The notes under the pieces were generated by a model. It searched no databases. It was given only the letters and a program-made list of their open reading frames with translations, and was not told the DNA's origin. DNA of 64,000 bases from the NCBI RefSeq assembly GCF_000471905.2, contig NW_006498150.1, forward strand, positions 1,375,292 through 1,439,291. Reading direction: 5' to 3'. Both the position numbers and the translations under genes were made by a program. This document shows positions 33,401 to 40,049 of this stretch, one piece after another (position 1 is the first letter of the stretch; each line of letters opens with the position of its first letter). Origin of the DNA: Amborella trichopoda (taxonomy: Eukaryota > Streptophyta > Magnoliopsida > Amborellales > Amborellaceae).

Positions 33401-34973
33401 TAAGGCTTGAAAAGACCATCCTGACCTTAGCTATAGGTAACTGCCTTTCCATGTTCAACGACATGAGGAGCATTGGTCCTTGACTCAACTAGGCGAGTCA
33501 TTAAGGACATAGTGTCCACCTTATTGCATTGCTAGAATGGAGCCACTAGGCAGAAATCCCGATCTAAGGCATGTCCAGTCATGCAGGGCCTTGGCTTTTC
33601 CTTGGAATATAGCAACAGCCCTTAGCTCCACCTCCCATGCTTTCCTTTTGGATCACTGTGCCACCCTCATTTGTGAGTTAGGGACCACTGGGCCCCACAA
33701 ATGGTTATTACTTTCAGTTGGTTATTTGAAGTTTAGATGGGGGTTTCAGCAAGACTTACAACTTCCATTTTTGTTATTATTTGGTACTTATGCGCTGAAT
33801 TATTTATTGACCATATATTCATCATCCAGGTTGCAAGTGTTCAAATTTGAAGACCTTTTATTGTAATAGAGTCAGATACTGACGGCCTTTCCAAGAGAAT
33901 GAACACTCTAGTTTATGTGCTTGGACCATTCAGCTTCCATTTATGGATTATATGCATTACAGAGAGAGTGGCCTGGTTTTCATTGCACATGTTTGGCATC
34001 TTGGATTGATATATTTAGGTTCATTTATATTCTATTTCAAATGTGTTGGGTAAGCACTACCTCATGCAAGTCTTGGATCTGATCTTTTAAAGTTATTAAC
34101 AAATTGGACTATTTCTAATTTTCGTAGTTTTTTCAATAGATGATTCTGACATCATTAGAACATTGAAACTATGGGGCCAAATATCCTCTGCATTTCTTTT
34201 GTTGTGTCGTGTTTTTAGCCATGGTTTGGGTAATTCACTTACTTTTTCAGGTTTTCCACTTCCCAAGTTTCATTGAATTGTAAGCCATGCATATTAAGAC
34301 TGCCGTGCTATTTGTTATATGGTACACAAACACATGGATACTTACACCATTACTGACACCCTTTGGCATGCACCATTACTGACACCCTTTGGCATGCACT
34401 TACACACTTTATAACCAAGGAACGTATATGTAAATTTGTATTTGTATTATATATTTCTAGTTTCACAGATTTCTAAGTATGTGGTCATGTCTAAATGGCA
34501 AGTTTACAGCATATATGTAGTGCAGAAACAGCATTGTACACATTCTCAACCATCCATTCTCAAGAATGGATGTGCTGGTTGAATTGTTCCTTCGTTCAAG
34601 TCCATCATTGTCTGCTTAAATGGAGGAACAGTTCCTCTTAACCATGTGGTTCTGTGCACATGGCTGACATTGCATGTAGCGTACTGTTTGTGGACTCCAT
34701 CACATGGTATGGTTTCAGTCTTCAGAGAGGGACTTGGCAACTTGCACGACTGGGGTTTTCATGTGTTCATGCTTCTTACCACTTCAGCATTGGGCCTCTT
34801 GTCATTTTTAATCACATCTGTACTCCATTTATCTCAATAATGTGTTTTTATCAGGTGAAGAACTCCGGATTTGCTATATAGATGCTAGTATGAGCCACAA
34901 TGCTCGACAGTCCATCCTTTATGAAGGGTTTGGTTTTCGGTGTCACTGTTTTCAGTGTATGTCTGGCAATTAG
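7203..34973 (+). CDS. ATXR4: ATXR4/SDG38-like SET-domain protein, 5'-partial, 7 exons
   Basis: Putative SET-domain protein methyltransferase of the ATXR4 (SDG38) group; the Arabidopsis protein is ~325 aa and is predicted to be organellar. Exons: 7203-7397, 10077-10132, 17307-17433, 17737-17806, 17910-18089, 22550-22621, 34855-34973. All introns are GT-AG, phases agree at every junction, and the joined frame is 272 codons plus TAG. In order it shows a Cys-rich MYND-like segment (CYFCLKC, later [11 protein letters not shown]), then [62 protein letters not shown], the SET motifs FYNHDCDPN and [10 protein letters not shown], and a C-terminal CHCFQC cluster. These match my memory of Arabidopsis ATXR4 nearly block by block. 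The MYND-like exon carries a Ser-rich insertion relative to Arabidopsis. The N-terminal ~65 residues (start of SET, possible transit peptide) were not found and are probably left of the window. The gene is spread over 27.8 kb because of repeat-filled introns. The substrate is not deducible. Confidence 0.93.
7780..8850 (+). mobile_element. L1-type LINE fragment, C-terminal part
   Basis: Degenerate + strand reading with [21 protein letters not shown] (near 7850), [11 protein letters not shown] (near 8210) and [19 protein letters not shown] followed by [13 protein letters not shown] (near 8710-8840), the zf-RVT region of plant L1 elements. Split by a hAT MITE at 7935. Frames are interrupted; dead. 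Confidence 0.75.
7935..8100. mobile_element. GC-rich hAT MITE, 166 bp
   Basis: Ends TAGTGTTTCAGAAAGCG and, inverted, CAATGTTTCAAAAAGCGG. Exact 8-bp duplication GCAACAAC at 7927-7934 and 8101-8108. The interior is built of CCTAGGCG/CCTAGGTGG words that can pair with each other. It interrupts an L1 fragment. Shortest member of the family also at 16704, 49021 and 56811. Confidence 0.9.
8851..10076. other. ATXR4 intron sequence, no feature recognised
   Basis: Non-coding. Only small local duplications are visible, such as TATATGGGCCTATGGATTTTA twice near 9142-9182. Confidence 0.4.
10077..10132 (+). CDS. ATXR4: ATXR4-like exon: [13 protein letters not shown] block
   Basis: 18 codons plus 2 nt, between acceptor ttattag and a consensus donor gtaagtat. 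It encodes [18 protein letters not shown] and the first two bases of the next Arg, matching Arabidopsis VETRADWSSFDDYCR. It is too short to be found by ORF length; phase and similarity define it. Confidence 0.9.
10560..10750. repeat. TATAC/TATAA-rich low-complexity tract
   Basis: Irregular ACTATA/CTATAC/ATATAG words; similar composition recurs near 56690-56805, possibly the same repeat family. Confidence 0.6.
10955..12180 (+). mobile_element. L1-type LINE fragment, C-terminal part
   Basis: Readable pieces include [18 protein letters not shown] (near 10978), [18 protein letters not shown] (near 11142), a [18 protein letters not shown] block (near 11760) and a Cys-containing zf-RVT-like end near 11970. 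The pattern matches plant L1 downstream of the reverse transcriptase domain. Frames are interrupted. Lies in ATXR4 intron between exons at 10077 and 17307. Confidence 0.65.
12780..16250 (+). mobile_element. Copia LTR retrotransposon, broken, 3' part missing
   Basis: Fossil Copia element. A long LTR-like unit runs from about 12780 to 14933, followed by a primer-binding site resembling the initiator-Met tRNA complement (14935-14946). A gag-like region starts near 15002, a nucleocapsid Cys motif lies near 15765 and a protease-like region near 15900-16050; sequence homology fades by about 16250. No 3' LTR was found. The LTR unit shares its full length with the inverted copy at 27410-29590, which sets the left limit. 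It carries many breaks and looks old. The left end is approximate. Confidence 0.72.
14935..14946 (+). other. Primer-binding site of the Copia remnant
   Basis: TGGTATTAGAAC differs at two positions from the usual plant Copia site complementary to initiator tRNA-Met, and lies one base after a TCA that would close the LTR. Confidence 0.75.
16251..16703. other. ATXR4 intron sequence, no feature recognised
   Basis: Non-coding DNA between the Copia remnant and the next MITE; no repeats or ORFs recognised. Confidence 0.4.
16704..17075. mobile_element. GC-rich hAT MITE, 372 bp
   Basis: Ends CAAGGTTTCAGAAAACGC and, inverted, CAATGTTTTAAAAAGCGG. Exact 8-bp duplication CATATTGG at 16696-16703 and 17076-17083. 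GC-rich arms flank an AT-rich centre (a T run at 16816 and the GGGGTTGAAAATAAACCCC hairpin near 16841). Inserted 230 bp upstream of an ATXR4 exon. Confidence 0.92.
17307..17433 (+). CDS. ATXR4: ATXR4-like exon: KYPFLVKRL / [10 protein letters not shown] block
   Basis: One nucleotide completing Arg, then 42 codons. Acceptor ttctgcag, donor gtaaatac. The [10 protein letters not shown] block is nearly identical to Arabidopsis ATXR4. Confidence 0.93.
17737..17806 (+). CDS. ATXR4: ATXR4-like exon: [12 protein letters not shown] block
   Basis: 23 codons plus 1 nt. Acceptor tgatag, donor gtatcc. It encodes the helix before the conserved LTKQWY block. The 103-nt intron that follows is the shortest in the gene. 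Confidence 0.87.
17910..18089 (+). CDS. ATXR4: ATXR4-like exon: core SET domain to NHDC
   Basis: 180 nt: two bases completing Ile, 59 codons, then one base. It encodes [19 protein letters not shown], the SMAAASV block and [11 protein letters not shown], the SET NHxC motif of the cofactor pocket. The next exon completes the following Asp, giving NHDCDPN. Confidence 0.95.
18847..18895 (+). mobile_element. RTE LINE tail remnant
   Basis: AGCCGACCCCTAATAGTTGG, then GGCTCTGATGATGATGAT: only the 3' end and the trinucleotide tail of the RTE family survive. Confidence 0.65.
19598..19692 (+). mobile_element. RTE LINE 3'-end fragment
   Basis: Contains CCTTGATAGAGCAGAATGG, TAGCCGACCCCAAATAGTTG and a GATGATGATGA tail, aligned to the same 3' end as the other RTE copies. 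Confidence 0.82.
22550..22621 (+). CDS. ATXR4: ATXR4-like exon: [21 protein letters not shown] block
   Basis: 72 nt, phase 1 to phase 1, between acceptor ccttgcag and donor gtcaat. It supplies the PN of the SET NHxCxPN motif and ends at IEA plus one base of Gly, which the exon 12.2 kb downstream completes. Confidence 0.92.
22622..25349. other. Start of the 12.2-kb ATXR4 intron
   Basis: Apart from the CT-rich repeat at 23084-23545 and short CA/C runs near 23727-23750, no gene or mobile element is recognised. Confidence 0.45.
23084..23545. repeat. CT-rich tandem repeat, nested periods
   Basis: CAGTTACTAACCA recurs at about 23085 and 23381 (period ~298). Within it CTACCTCAACTGGCTAAT-type words followed by ACCAATAAAGAACTTGAT recur three times, joined by (CT)n and (CCCT)n runs. 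Confidence 0.8.
25350..25474 (+). mobile_element. RTE LINE 3'-end fragment
   Basis: Same 3' end as the 30122 copy: AAAAGATATGGGGACTT, GGCCTCACTGAGGGTAT, GATAGAGCAGAACGGCGGA and a (GAT)n tail. 5'-truncated. Confidence 0.85.
25475..26067. other. ATXR4 intron sequence, no feature recognised
   Basis: Non-coding; no repeat ends found. It runs into a (TA)n microsatellite. Confidence 0.4.
26068..26098. repeat. (TA)n microsatellite left of fold-back element
   Basis: About 15 TA units with one CA interruption; the same simple repeat resumes on the right side of the fold-back element at 26576. Confidence 0.9.
26099..26575. mobile_element. Fold-back MITE, 477 bp, in a TA microsatellite
   Basis: Left end GGGAATGGATTCTGTCAGCC and inverted right end GGGAAAGGATCATGTCAGCC. 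The two halves pair almost throughout, meeting near 26338 around AAATACCCCT / AGGGGTATTT. Flanked on both sides by TA repeats, consistent with a TA or longer AT target. No coding capacity. Superfamily not settled. Confidence 0.88.
26610..27365. other. Assembly gap (N run, 756 bp)
   Basis: Undetermined bases between two (TA)n tracts. Any open frame drawn through it is an artefact. It falls where the inverted Copia LTR copy would continue, so its true length may differ. Confidence 0.99.
27410..29590 (-). mobile_element. Copia LTR remnant, inverted copy of the 12780 element
   Basis: Fossil LTR of the same family as 12780-14933, on the other strand. Shared blocks, read inversely, include the GGGTGACTC/CCTTTATATAGG region (27480), the CACATAGGGG-type GC block (28680-28790) and the GATTACAGG...AACCTCAACAAAGATGA region (29160-29410). 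The LTR's outer end is on the right. Its inner end runs into the assembly gap, so a solo LTR and a longer element cannot be told apart. An RTE LINE is inserted in it. Old, with many differences from the other copy. Confidence 0.65.
27578..28350 (+). mobile_element. RTE LINE, 5'-truncated, 10-bp target duplication
   Basis: Readable pieces are [35 protein letters not shown] and [20 protein letters not shown], the C-terminal part of RTE reverse transcriptase, then the family 3' end and a TGATGATAATGATA tail. TGAGGTGAGA repeats exactly at 27568-27577 and 28351-28360. Frames are interrupted by stops, so it is inactive. Nested inside the Copia LTR copy, hence younger. Confidence 0.9.
29591..30107. 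other. Unassigned intronic DNA left of the RTE insertion
   Basis: Non-coding; no terminal repeats found. With 33274 onward it forms the continuous pre-insertion sequence once the RTE element is removed. Confidence 0.4.
30122..33259 (-). mobile_element. RTE LINE, near full length (3.1 kb), 14-bp target duplication
   Basis: AAACCAAGTCAAAT is exactly repeated at 30108-30121 and 33260-33273. On the minus strand the order is 5' region, AP endonuclease ([15 protein letters not shown], then GVHGG, near 32461-32580), reverse transcriptase motif [14 protein letters not shown] (31143-31181), motif C region [18 protein letters not shown] followed by AN in place of the catalytic DD (near 30888-30960), C-terminal region, and a (GAT)n-type tail at 30122. 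Stops and frame changes interrupt it and the FADD motif is lost, so it cannot mobilise itself. Plant RTE elements of ~3.2 kb are usual, so little or no 5' truncation is present. Confidence 0.92.
33274..34854. other. End of the 12.2-kb ATXR4 intron
   Basis: An open frame at 33537-33866 has no recognisable domain. A 26-bp direct repeat (ACCATTACTGACACCCTTTG and so on) lies near 34346-34398. No splice-compatible coding block other than the terminal exon was found. Confidence 0.45.
34855..34973 (+). CDS. ATXR4: ATXR4-like terminal exon: [10 protein letters not shown] and post-SET cysteines
   Basis: 119 nt after acceptor tatcag, ending at TAG 34971-34973. It encodes [19 protein letters not shown], then [17 protein letters not shown]. 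It carries the catalytic-region Tyr motif of SET domains and a CxCxxC cluster, as in Arabidopsis ATXR4 (CNCLRC). Confidence 0.95.
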
Positions 34974-34975
34974 AC

Positions 34976-35080
34976 AGATGGTATACTTTGGATATTCCAT
35001 TCACAGCGATAGATGATGAACTTTGGATGTTCCATTCATAGCGGTAGATGATGTACGTTGGATGTTCCATTCACATCAAT
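34976..35080. repeat. 3 x 35-bp minisatellite in the ATXR4 3' UTR
   Basis: Three exact-length units (34976, 35011, 35046) of the form AGATGATGAACTTTGGATG then TTCCATTCA. It starts two bases after the stop codon, so it should be transcribed as 3' UTR. Confidence 0.9.
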
Positions 35081-36740
35081 TTACTTGGGAAGCAATTGAC
35101 ATCTACAGTTGTATTCTTACTTCTTGTATGTAGCAATAGAAAATGTCCATTATTTAATTCTCTCGAATACGCTCAAGTATGCTCAAGATGCATTTGTGCT
35201 TGTTGAAAGCCATCAAAAGCATTTGAATGCTTCCTACATTGGTTGCAAACTGCAACTAAGTTTTTGGAGTTCGAAAACCTAGGAAATGTCAAAAGTGTGA
35301 TCAGGTGGGGTTAAAGCTTTATGCTCTATTTTCTGTTCATAAATAAGTCGATTTAATAATGGGACTTGTGAATAATTGGCATGTCCGAATTGAGTGTAAA
35401 TGTTGTAGAAAATCTCTCTCACGCATCTGACCAATTTGCAAATGCCTGTGCCATGTTAATTGCACTTTCTTCAACAGGCATGTTAAATGCGTGTTTGGAT
35501 TGGGAATGATTTGAGCCCTCTTGGCGCTTCTTCTACTTAAGGCCAATGGGTTGGGCCAGCCCTTGCTCGACCCCGGCAAGAAAGGGAGTATGCTTAGTTC
35601 TAACGCAAAAATTTAATTTTGGGCCTAGGCTGAGGCCCGCAATAGCCATGGCATTGTGGTCTGAACTTGGCCTTGCCCTAAAAAAATCAGGTAAAATGTG
35701 ATAAATAAAAATTATTTGATATGTAAAATATTTAGTTTTAAGGTTTTTGTAGCTGAGTCCAGCTGGCCCAAGCTTGGCCCAAAAACAATTTGGACCAACT
35801 TTGGGCCTACGCCCACTAGCCTTATCTTGAAAGCTAGTGTAGCATAGGACTGTTGGTGGCCCTACATGTACTTTGACAAACAAGAAGCTCCTTGGATAAA
35901 GGAACATAACTATTGAATGTTTTAATTGTTGTAAATTTTAAGATAAAAGAAAATGGTGTGACAGGGCTTCAGTCCTATCAAAATTAGTAAAGCTTTATCT
36001 TAAAACTCATCAAAATTTGCAGTTGTAGTGTTGAAAAGCTTTTAAATTGATCATCATGACTTTAGCCATTATAGTTGTGAAAAAAAAAATAGGATTTCAA
36101 TCCTTAAAAATAGTGTATTTTGTAACACATTATTTAGACCATTTATTTTACCTTAAAAATAAGTGTTCACAAATCTGTAAGATATGTACTACTTTTTTAA
36201 CTTCAATTTTTGTAATCAGTGTTAGAAATTGATTTTAGAGCCATCATGGAGATTTTTGATGTTCAAAGTGCTTTCCAGACGATGATTCGAGGTGAGGTTT
36301 TACTTTGTCCTCGTAAAGCCTAGGCTTTATAGAAAAAAATAAATAAAGTTGAAACATTGGAGAACCCCTCTGATGAGGATGTCTTGTTTTGGGTAGAAGC
36401 CATGTATGCTAGCACCCATTGATCCACCTCTACCCCTTTTCTAATCCTAAGCCGTCTTCTCTACCCCAACCAGGCACCTAAACCTCCTCATCATCATGCC
36501 CTAGGATTGGATGGTGGTTCATCTACACCACAGAATCTTGAATTGTCCTTTTCTCTTCCTCTTTCAGTTCTTCTTCCGGCCAACCATTCAATGGCGTTTC
36601 ATGGCATAGGCGATCCAACCTAATTGATTTCTAGAGATGGAAAGGATAGTGATACTCATTCTCTACAGGAATAAGAGTGGACCTTCTGTGAATCTAGGGC
36701 TAATGGAGTTTAATAGGGGAATGGTGTATTTTAAGGGATT
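35081..36740. other. Intergenic, no gene recognised
   Basis: The 3' flank of ATXR4. A GGCCCAA/GGGCCTA-rich stretch lies at 35540-35830 and may be an old transposon piece. No ORF with recognisable content. Confidence 0.4.
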
Positions 36741-36955
36741 GTATATAATGAGATCATACTTTTAGTATAGGGAGATCACAATTACAACCATCTGATGTGA
36801 AATCTAATAGCTTGGGTGTCTTATAAAGTTCAACAAATTTTCTTTTGAACTTTGAGTTTAGTTAATAAAATAAATGCAGCCACCCAATTTCACATTCAAT
36901 GGTCAAGATTAATTGTGACCATCTTGTATTAAAAGTAAATGGTCGCATTATATAC
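36741..36955. mobile_element. GTATA-ended MITE, copy 1
   Basis: Starts GTATATAATGAGATCAT and ends with the inverse form ATGGTCGCATTATATAC. The TIR extends about 70 bp with gaps. It is similar to the copies at 38452 and 38933. No coding capacity and no clear target duplication, so the superfamily is undecided. Confidence 0.65.
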
Positions 36956-38358
36956 GGGAGAGGTAGACTGAAGTTTTTAGGTTGCAGAGAAACCCTAGAA
37001 GGCCTAGGGTTGGGGTTTAATTGAACTAAATTTATTAGGGTTTGAGGGCAAAGAGATATATTAGGGGCAAAGTTAGAGTTTCATAGTAAAATGATGGGAT
37101 TCATACCTTAAAATGATTAAAGGAGGGTCAATATATAAGTAAATGGGTGTGGAACCCACCCTGAGGAGGTGGCGACCAATTTGGGTCTTCCACCTCCATC
37201 TACCTAACTTGCTCACAACCCTCAAGGTCATGTGAGGGCTTGGTCCCCTTGTGCTAGGCTGTGGGGCCTAGGATAGGGCCAATTTCCTACCATTTATCCC
37301 CCTGTCCTCAGAATACAACTGTATAAATTAATTTCTAGGCCTCAAATAGGAATTCATTCAATTTTGGCTGTTGGAAGGATGTTTATGTACTTTTCAAGGG
37401 TTTACATGTTGTGGATACCATACTTTCCCTTTCTAGAATTGAATGCAATCTATATTGTGTTAATAATTTTGGTTCAATTATCCATTGATAAAGACAAAAT
37501 TGATCCCTTTCTAGGATTGAATGCACTTTATAATGTGTCCGTATAATTTTGGTTCAATTATCCATTGATAAAGACAAATTTGATATCTACATCCAATTAC
37601 CACATCGTGGTATCCATTCCTACCGCTAACACCCTCAATAAAACTTTCAAAATGTAACTCTCTAATCTATTGAAAAAAATAGGTAGGGGCCTGTCTTCTC
37701 CACTAAACTATTCAAAGAAAAAGACAAAATTGATATTAGAAGTCAAATATGATCCCGCTATGTGTCTATCATCCATGCTCCCTAATGCTGTTCTATCATC
37801 CATTTATAATGACAACAACAATATTCGAAATTGCCTAGTAAAACATACAAGGCCCAATTTTTCGTAGGAGTTGAATTTATAAATAAGAATAAAAAATATA
37901 CAAATTAATTTATAACCCTTAAATGGGCTTAGATTCAATTTAGACCGTTAGAATGATGCATTTGTACTTTTTCAAAGGTTAAATGATGTACATAATATAC
38001 TTCCCTTCTATGAAATTGAATGTTGTCTCTATAATTTTGGATCATCCATTGATAATGGCATACTTGATGTTAGAAATCATATCTAATCCGATTTTGTTTC
38101 TGCAGTCCATGCTTCAGAATGGCGTCCAATCATCCATTTATAAATGACAACAACGATATTAGAAATGGTGTGTTAAAAATGCATCTACGCCCCAATTTTT
38201 CATGTGAAAGAATAACAATTTACAAATTAATTTGTAGCTCTCAAATGCGCCTGCATTCAATTTAGGTCCTTGGAAGGAGGCATATATACTGTCCATGGGT
38301 GTACATGATTCAATTCCTTTCTAAAGTTGAATGCCATCAATATTGTGTCTCTATTATT
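36956..38358. repeat. Diverged reiterated intergenic repeat
   Basis: Segments starting near 37341, 37918 and 38241 each open with a CTCAAAT/CTTAAAT-type motif, then ATTCAATTT, a GGAAGGA-type motif, a TTGAATG block and TTATCCATTGATAA-type words. Units are about 320-580 bp and well diverged. No coding region is recognised. Confidence 0.5.
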
Positions 38359-38451
38359 GTCATTAATTATCCACTGATAATGACAAAATTGATGATAGAA
38401 ATCGAATATGATCCTTTTTGTGTCTGTAGTCCGTGTTTCAATTATGGGATT

Positions 38452-38670
38452 GTATATAATAAGACCATTTATATATATAAGGTCACAATTATTTACAACC
38501 ATCTGATGTGAAATTTGATAGGTTGGATATATCCCAAAATTCAAGAAAATTTCTTTTGCAGTCTGAATTATTTGGTTAATGAAATAAGTACAGCCATCTA
38601 AAATTTACATCCAATGGTCAAGATTAATGGTGACCACCTTATAACAAAAATAAAGGGTCTCATTGTATAC
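38452..38670. mobile_element. GTATA-ended MITE, copy 2
   Basis: 219 bp, starting GTATATAATAAGACCATTT and ending GGGTCTCATTGTATAC. The inner TIR pairs GATGTGAAATTTGATA with the complementary TACATCCAATGG region. Lies in copy A of the tandem duplication. Confidence 0.7.
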
Positions 38671-38825
38671 TTTTCCTTCAGTTATATACAACGATTTACG
38701 ATGACTCTGTAAATTAAGGTCCAATTATCCATCAATAATCCTTCATAATGATTTTCGAAATTTTGAATGTAGTTCGGCTCTTGCCAATGAAATGAATTTT
38801 AAAATTGTTTTTGTTAAAAAATGAA

Positions 38826-38842
38826 TGTGTTTGCCGAGAGTC
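38826..38842 (-). pseudogene. tRNA-Gly 3'-end remnant at tandem-duplication junction
   Basis: The + strand reads TGTGTTTGCCGAGAGTC, closely matching the reverse complement of the canonical tRNA-Gly(UCC) 3' end (T stem and acceptor). It then switches abruptly into the start of the second duplication copy. The remainder of the tRNA is absent. Confidence 0.6.
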
Positions 38843-38932
38843 ATTAATTATCCACTGATAATGACAAAATTGATGTTAGAAATTGAATATGATCTGTTTT
38901 GTGTCTATAGTCCGTGTTTCAATTATGGGATT

Positions 38933-39150
38933 GTATACAATGAGACCATTTATATACATGAAGGTCATAATTACTTACAACCATTTGATGTGAAATTTGA
39001 TACGTTGGATGTGTACCAATATTTGAGAAAATTTCTTTTGAAGTTTGAATTACTTGGTCAATGAAATAAATACAGCCATCTAAATTCACATCCAATGGTC
39101 AAGATTAATAGTGACCACCTTTAACAAAAAAAAATGGTCTCATTGTATAC
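38933..39150. mobile_element. GTATA-ended MITE, copy 3
   Basis: 218 bp, starting GTATACAATGAGACCATTT and ending ATGGTCTCATTGTATAC; terminal bases match perfectly as inverted repeats. Lies in copy B of the tandem duplication, so it is a passive copy of the 38452 insertion. Confidence 0.7.
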
Positions 39151-39305
39151 TTTTCCTTCAATTATATACAATGATTTACTATGACAATAGTCCTATATTA
39201 AGGTCCAATTATCCATCAACAATCCTTCATCACAAAAATGATTTTCGAAATTTTGAATGTAATTCGGCTCTTGCCAATAAAATGAATTTTAAAACTGTTT
39301 TTGTT

Positions 39306-39311
39306 AAAAAA
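39306..39311 (-). terminator. Pol III T6 terminator of tRNA-Gly
   Basis: Six T residues on the minus strand, four bases past the discriminator base, as expected for RNA polymerase III termination. Confidence 0.7.
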
Positions 39312-39315
39312 CGAT

Positions 39316-39387
39316 TGCATTTGGCAGGCGTTGAACCCGGGTCCATTGCTTGGAAGGCAATTATCCTAACCGTTGGACTACAAACGC
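39316..39387 (-). tRNA. tRNA-Gly (anticodon UCC)
   Basis: Read on the minus strand, 71 nt plus discriminator A. Acceptor arm GCGTTTG pairs with CAAATGC (one G-U); the D arm GTCC/GGAT-type is intact; anticodon stem ATTGC/GCAAT is perfect around loop CTTCCAA (anticodon TCC). The T stem CCGGG/CCTGC has one C-C mismatch and one G-U. The A box (TAGTCCAACGG) and B box (GTTCAACGC) fit the pol III consensus. It is nearly identical to canonical plant tRNA-Gly(UCC) except in the 3' T-stem strand and two acceptor pairs. It could be functional or a recent pseudogene. Confidence 0.88.
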
Positions 39388-39417
39388 TTGATTTTGGTTT
39401 CATTTTCTTATATAAAA
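39388..39417 (-). promoter_or_regulatory. tRNA-Gly upstream TATA-like element and CAA
   Basis: On the minus strand TTTTATATAA lies about 21-30 nt upstream of the tRNA 5' end (39408-39417), and CAA is immediately upstream (39388-39390). A TATA-like element near -30 and a CAA at the start site are known helpers of plant tRNA transcription. Confidence 0.6.
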
Positions 39418-39482
39418 CTACTATTTCTCAGGAGTCATTACATTGTTTTCAATAGAATTTTAAGACACTCTAATCTTAAATC
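39388..39482. other. tRNA 5' flank
   Basis: AT-rich DNA between the tRNA gene and the next TIR element; it contains the tRNA's upstream elements. Confidence 0.5.
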
Positions 39483-40041
39483 GGGAAAATTACAAAACCC
39501 CCCCAAGTGTACTATGCAATTAACCTTTTTTCACATTTTTTTTCCTCACAACCACCAGAGCGACCAATTCAACCGCCAATTCAACCGCCAGAGCGATGTG
39601 GCTCCAAAAGGTGTATTGCCAGAGCGTTTGTCTTCATTGTCGAATCGACCTATTCAATTGCCGGATCGCTGTGGTTCCAAAAAGTGTATTGTTGGAGCGA
39701 GTCATTGCATTGCTGGAGCGCGTGTCCTCATTACCGGAGTGAACTATCCAACCGTCGGACCGCTTTGGCTCCAGAAGGTGTACTGCCGGAGCGAGTTCTT
39801 GCATTGCCAGAGCGATTGTCCTCATTGCCGGAGCATTTAAATGAACTACCGGAGCGCATGGGGAGAGAGTTGTTGGTAAAAGCCACGAGGAGAGAGATGG
39901 GTAGTTTAGTCTTTTTTTTCTTTTTTTTTGGATTGAGGGGGGTTTAGCGAAGAAAGGTAATTGTGGGGAAAAAAGGTGAGAGAAAAAGTTAGCTGAGGGT
40001 GAATTGCATAGATAATATACTCGGGGTTGTGTAATTTTCCC
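39483..40041. mobile_element. TIR element, 559 bp, with internal minisatellite
   Basis: Left end GGGAAAATTACAAAACCCC and inverted right end GGGAAAATTACACAACCCC. TIRs extend ~45 bp, through TATGCAATT in both. Flanked by CTTAAATC (39475-39482) and TTTAAATC (40042-40049), a 7-8 bp duplication. The centre is a minisatellite. No transposase. hAT or Mutator-like; undecided. Confidence 0.78.
39556..39856. repeat. CCGGAGCG-rich minisatellite, about three units
   Basis: Repeated order: CAATTCAACCGCC or similar, GATGTGGCTCCAAAAGGTGT, ATTGCCGGAGCG, then GTCCTCATTGCCGG; units are about 95-110 bp and diverged. Both strands stay open over ~440 bp, which reflects the repeat rather than a gene. Confidence 0.8.
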
Positions 40042-40049
40042 TTTAAATC

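Larger units (their letters stand above)
38359..39316. repeat. ~480-bp tandem duplication, two copies
   Basis: Copy A starts at GTCATTAATTATCCACTG (38359) and copy B at the same words (38840). They run in parallel with scattered differences through the shared words GTTCGGCTCTTGCCAAT to the tRNA-Gly end (38826 versus 39316). Each copy contains one of the GTATA-ended MITEs, so the MITE inserted before the duplication. Confidence 0.85.

Noticed and set aside
33537-33866. 109-codon frame near the end of the long intron
   Set aside because: No recognisable family, no splice sites in phase with the SET gene, and within repeat-rich intron; left unannotated.
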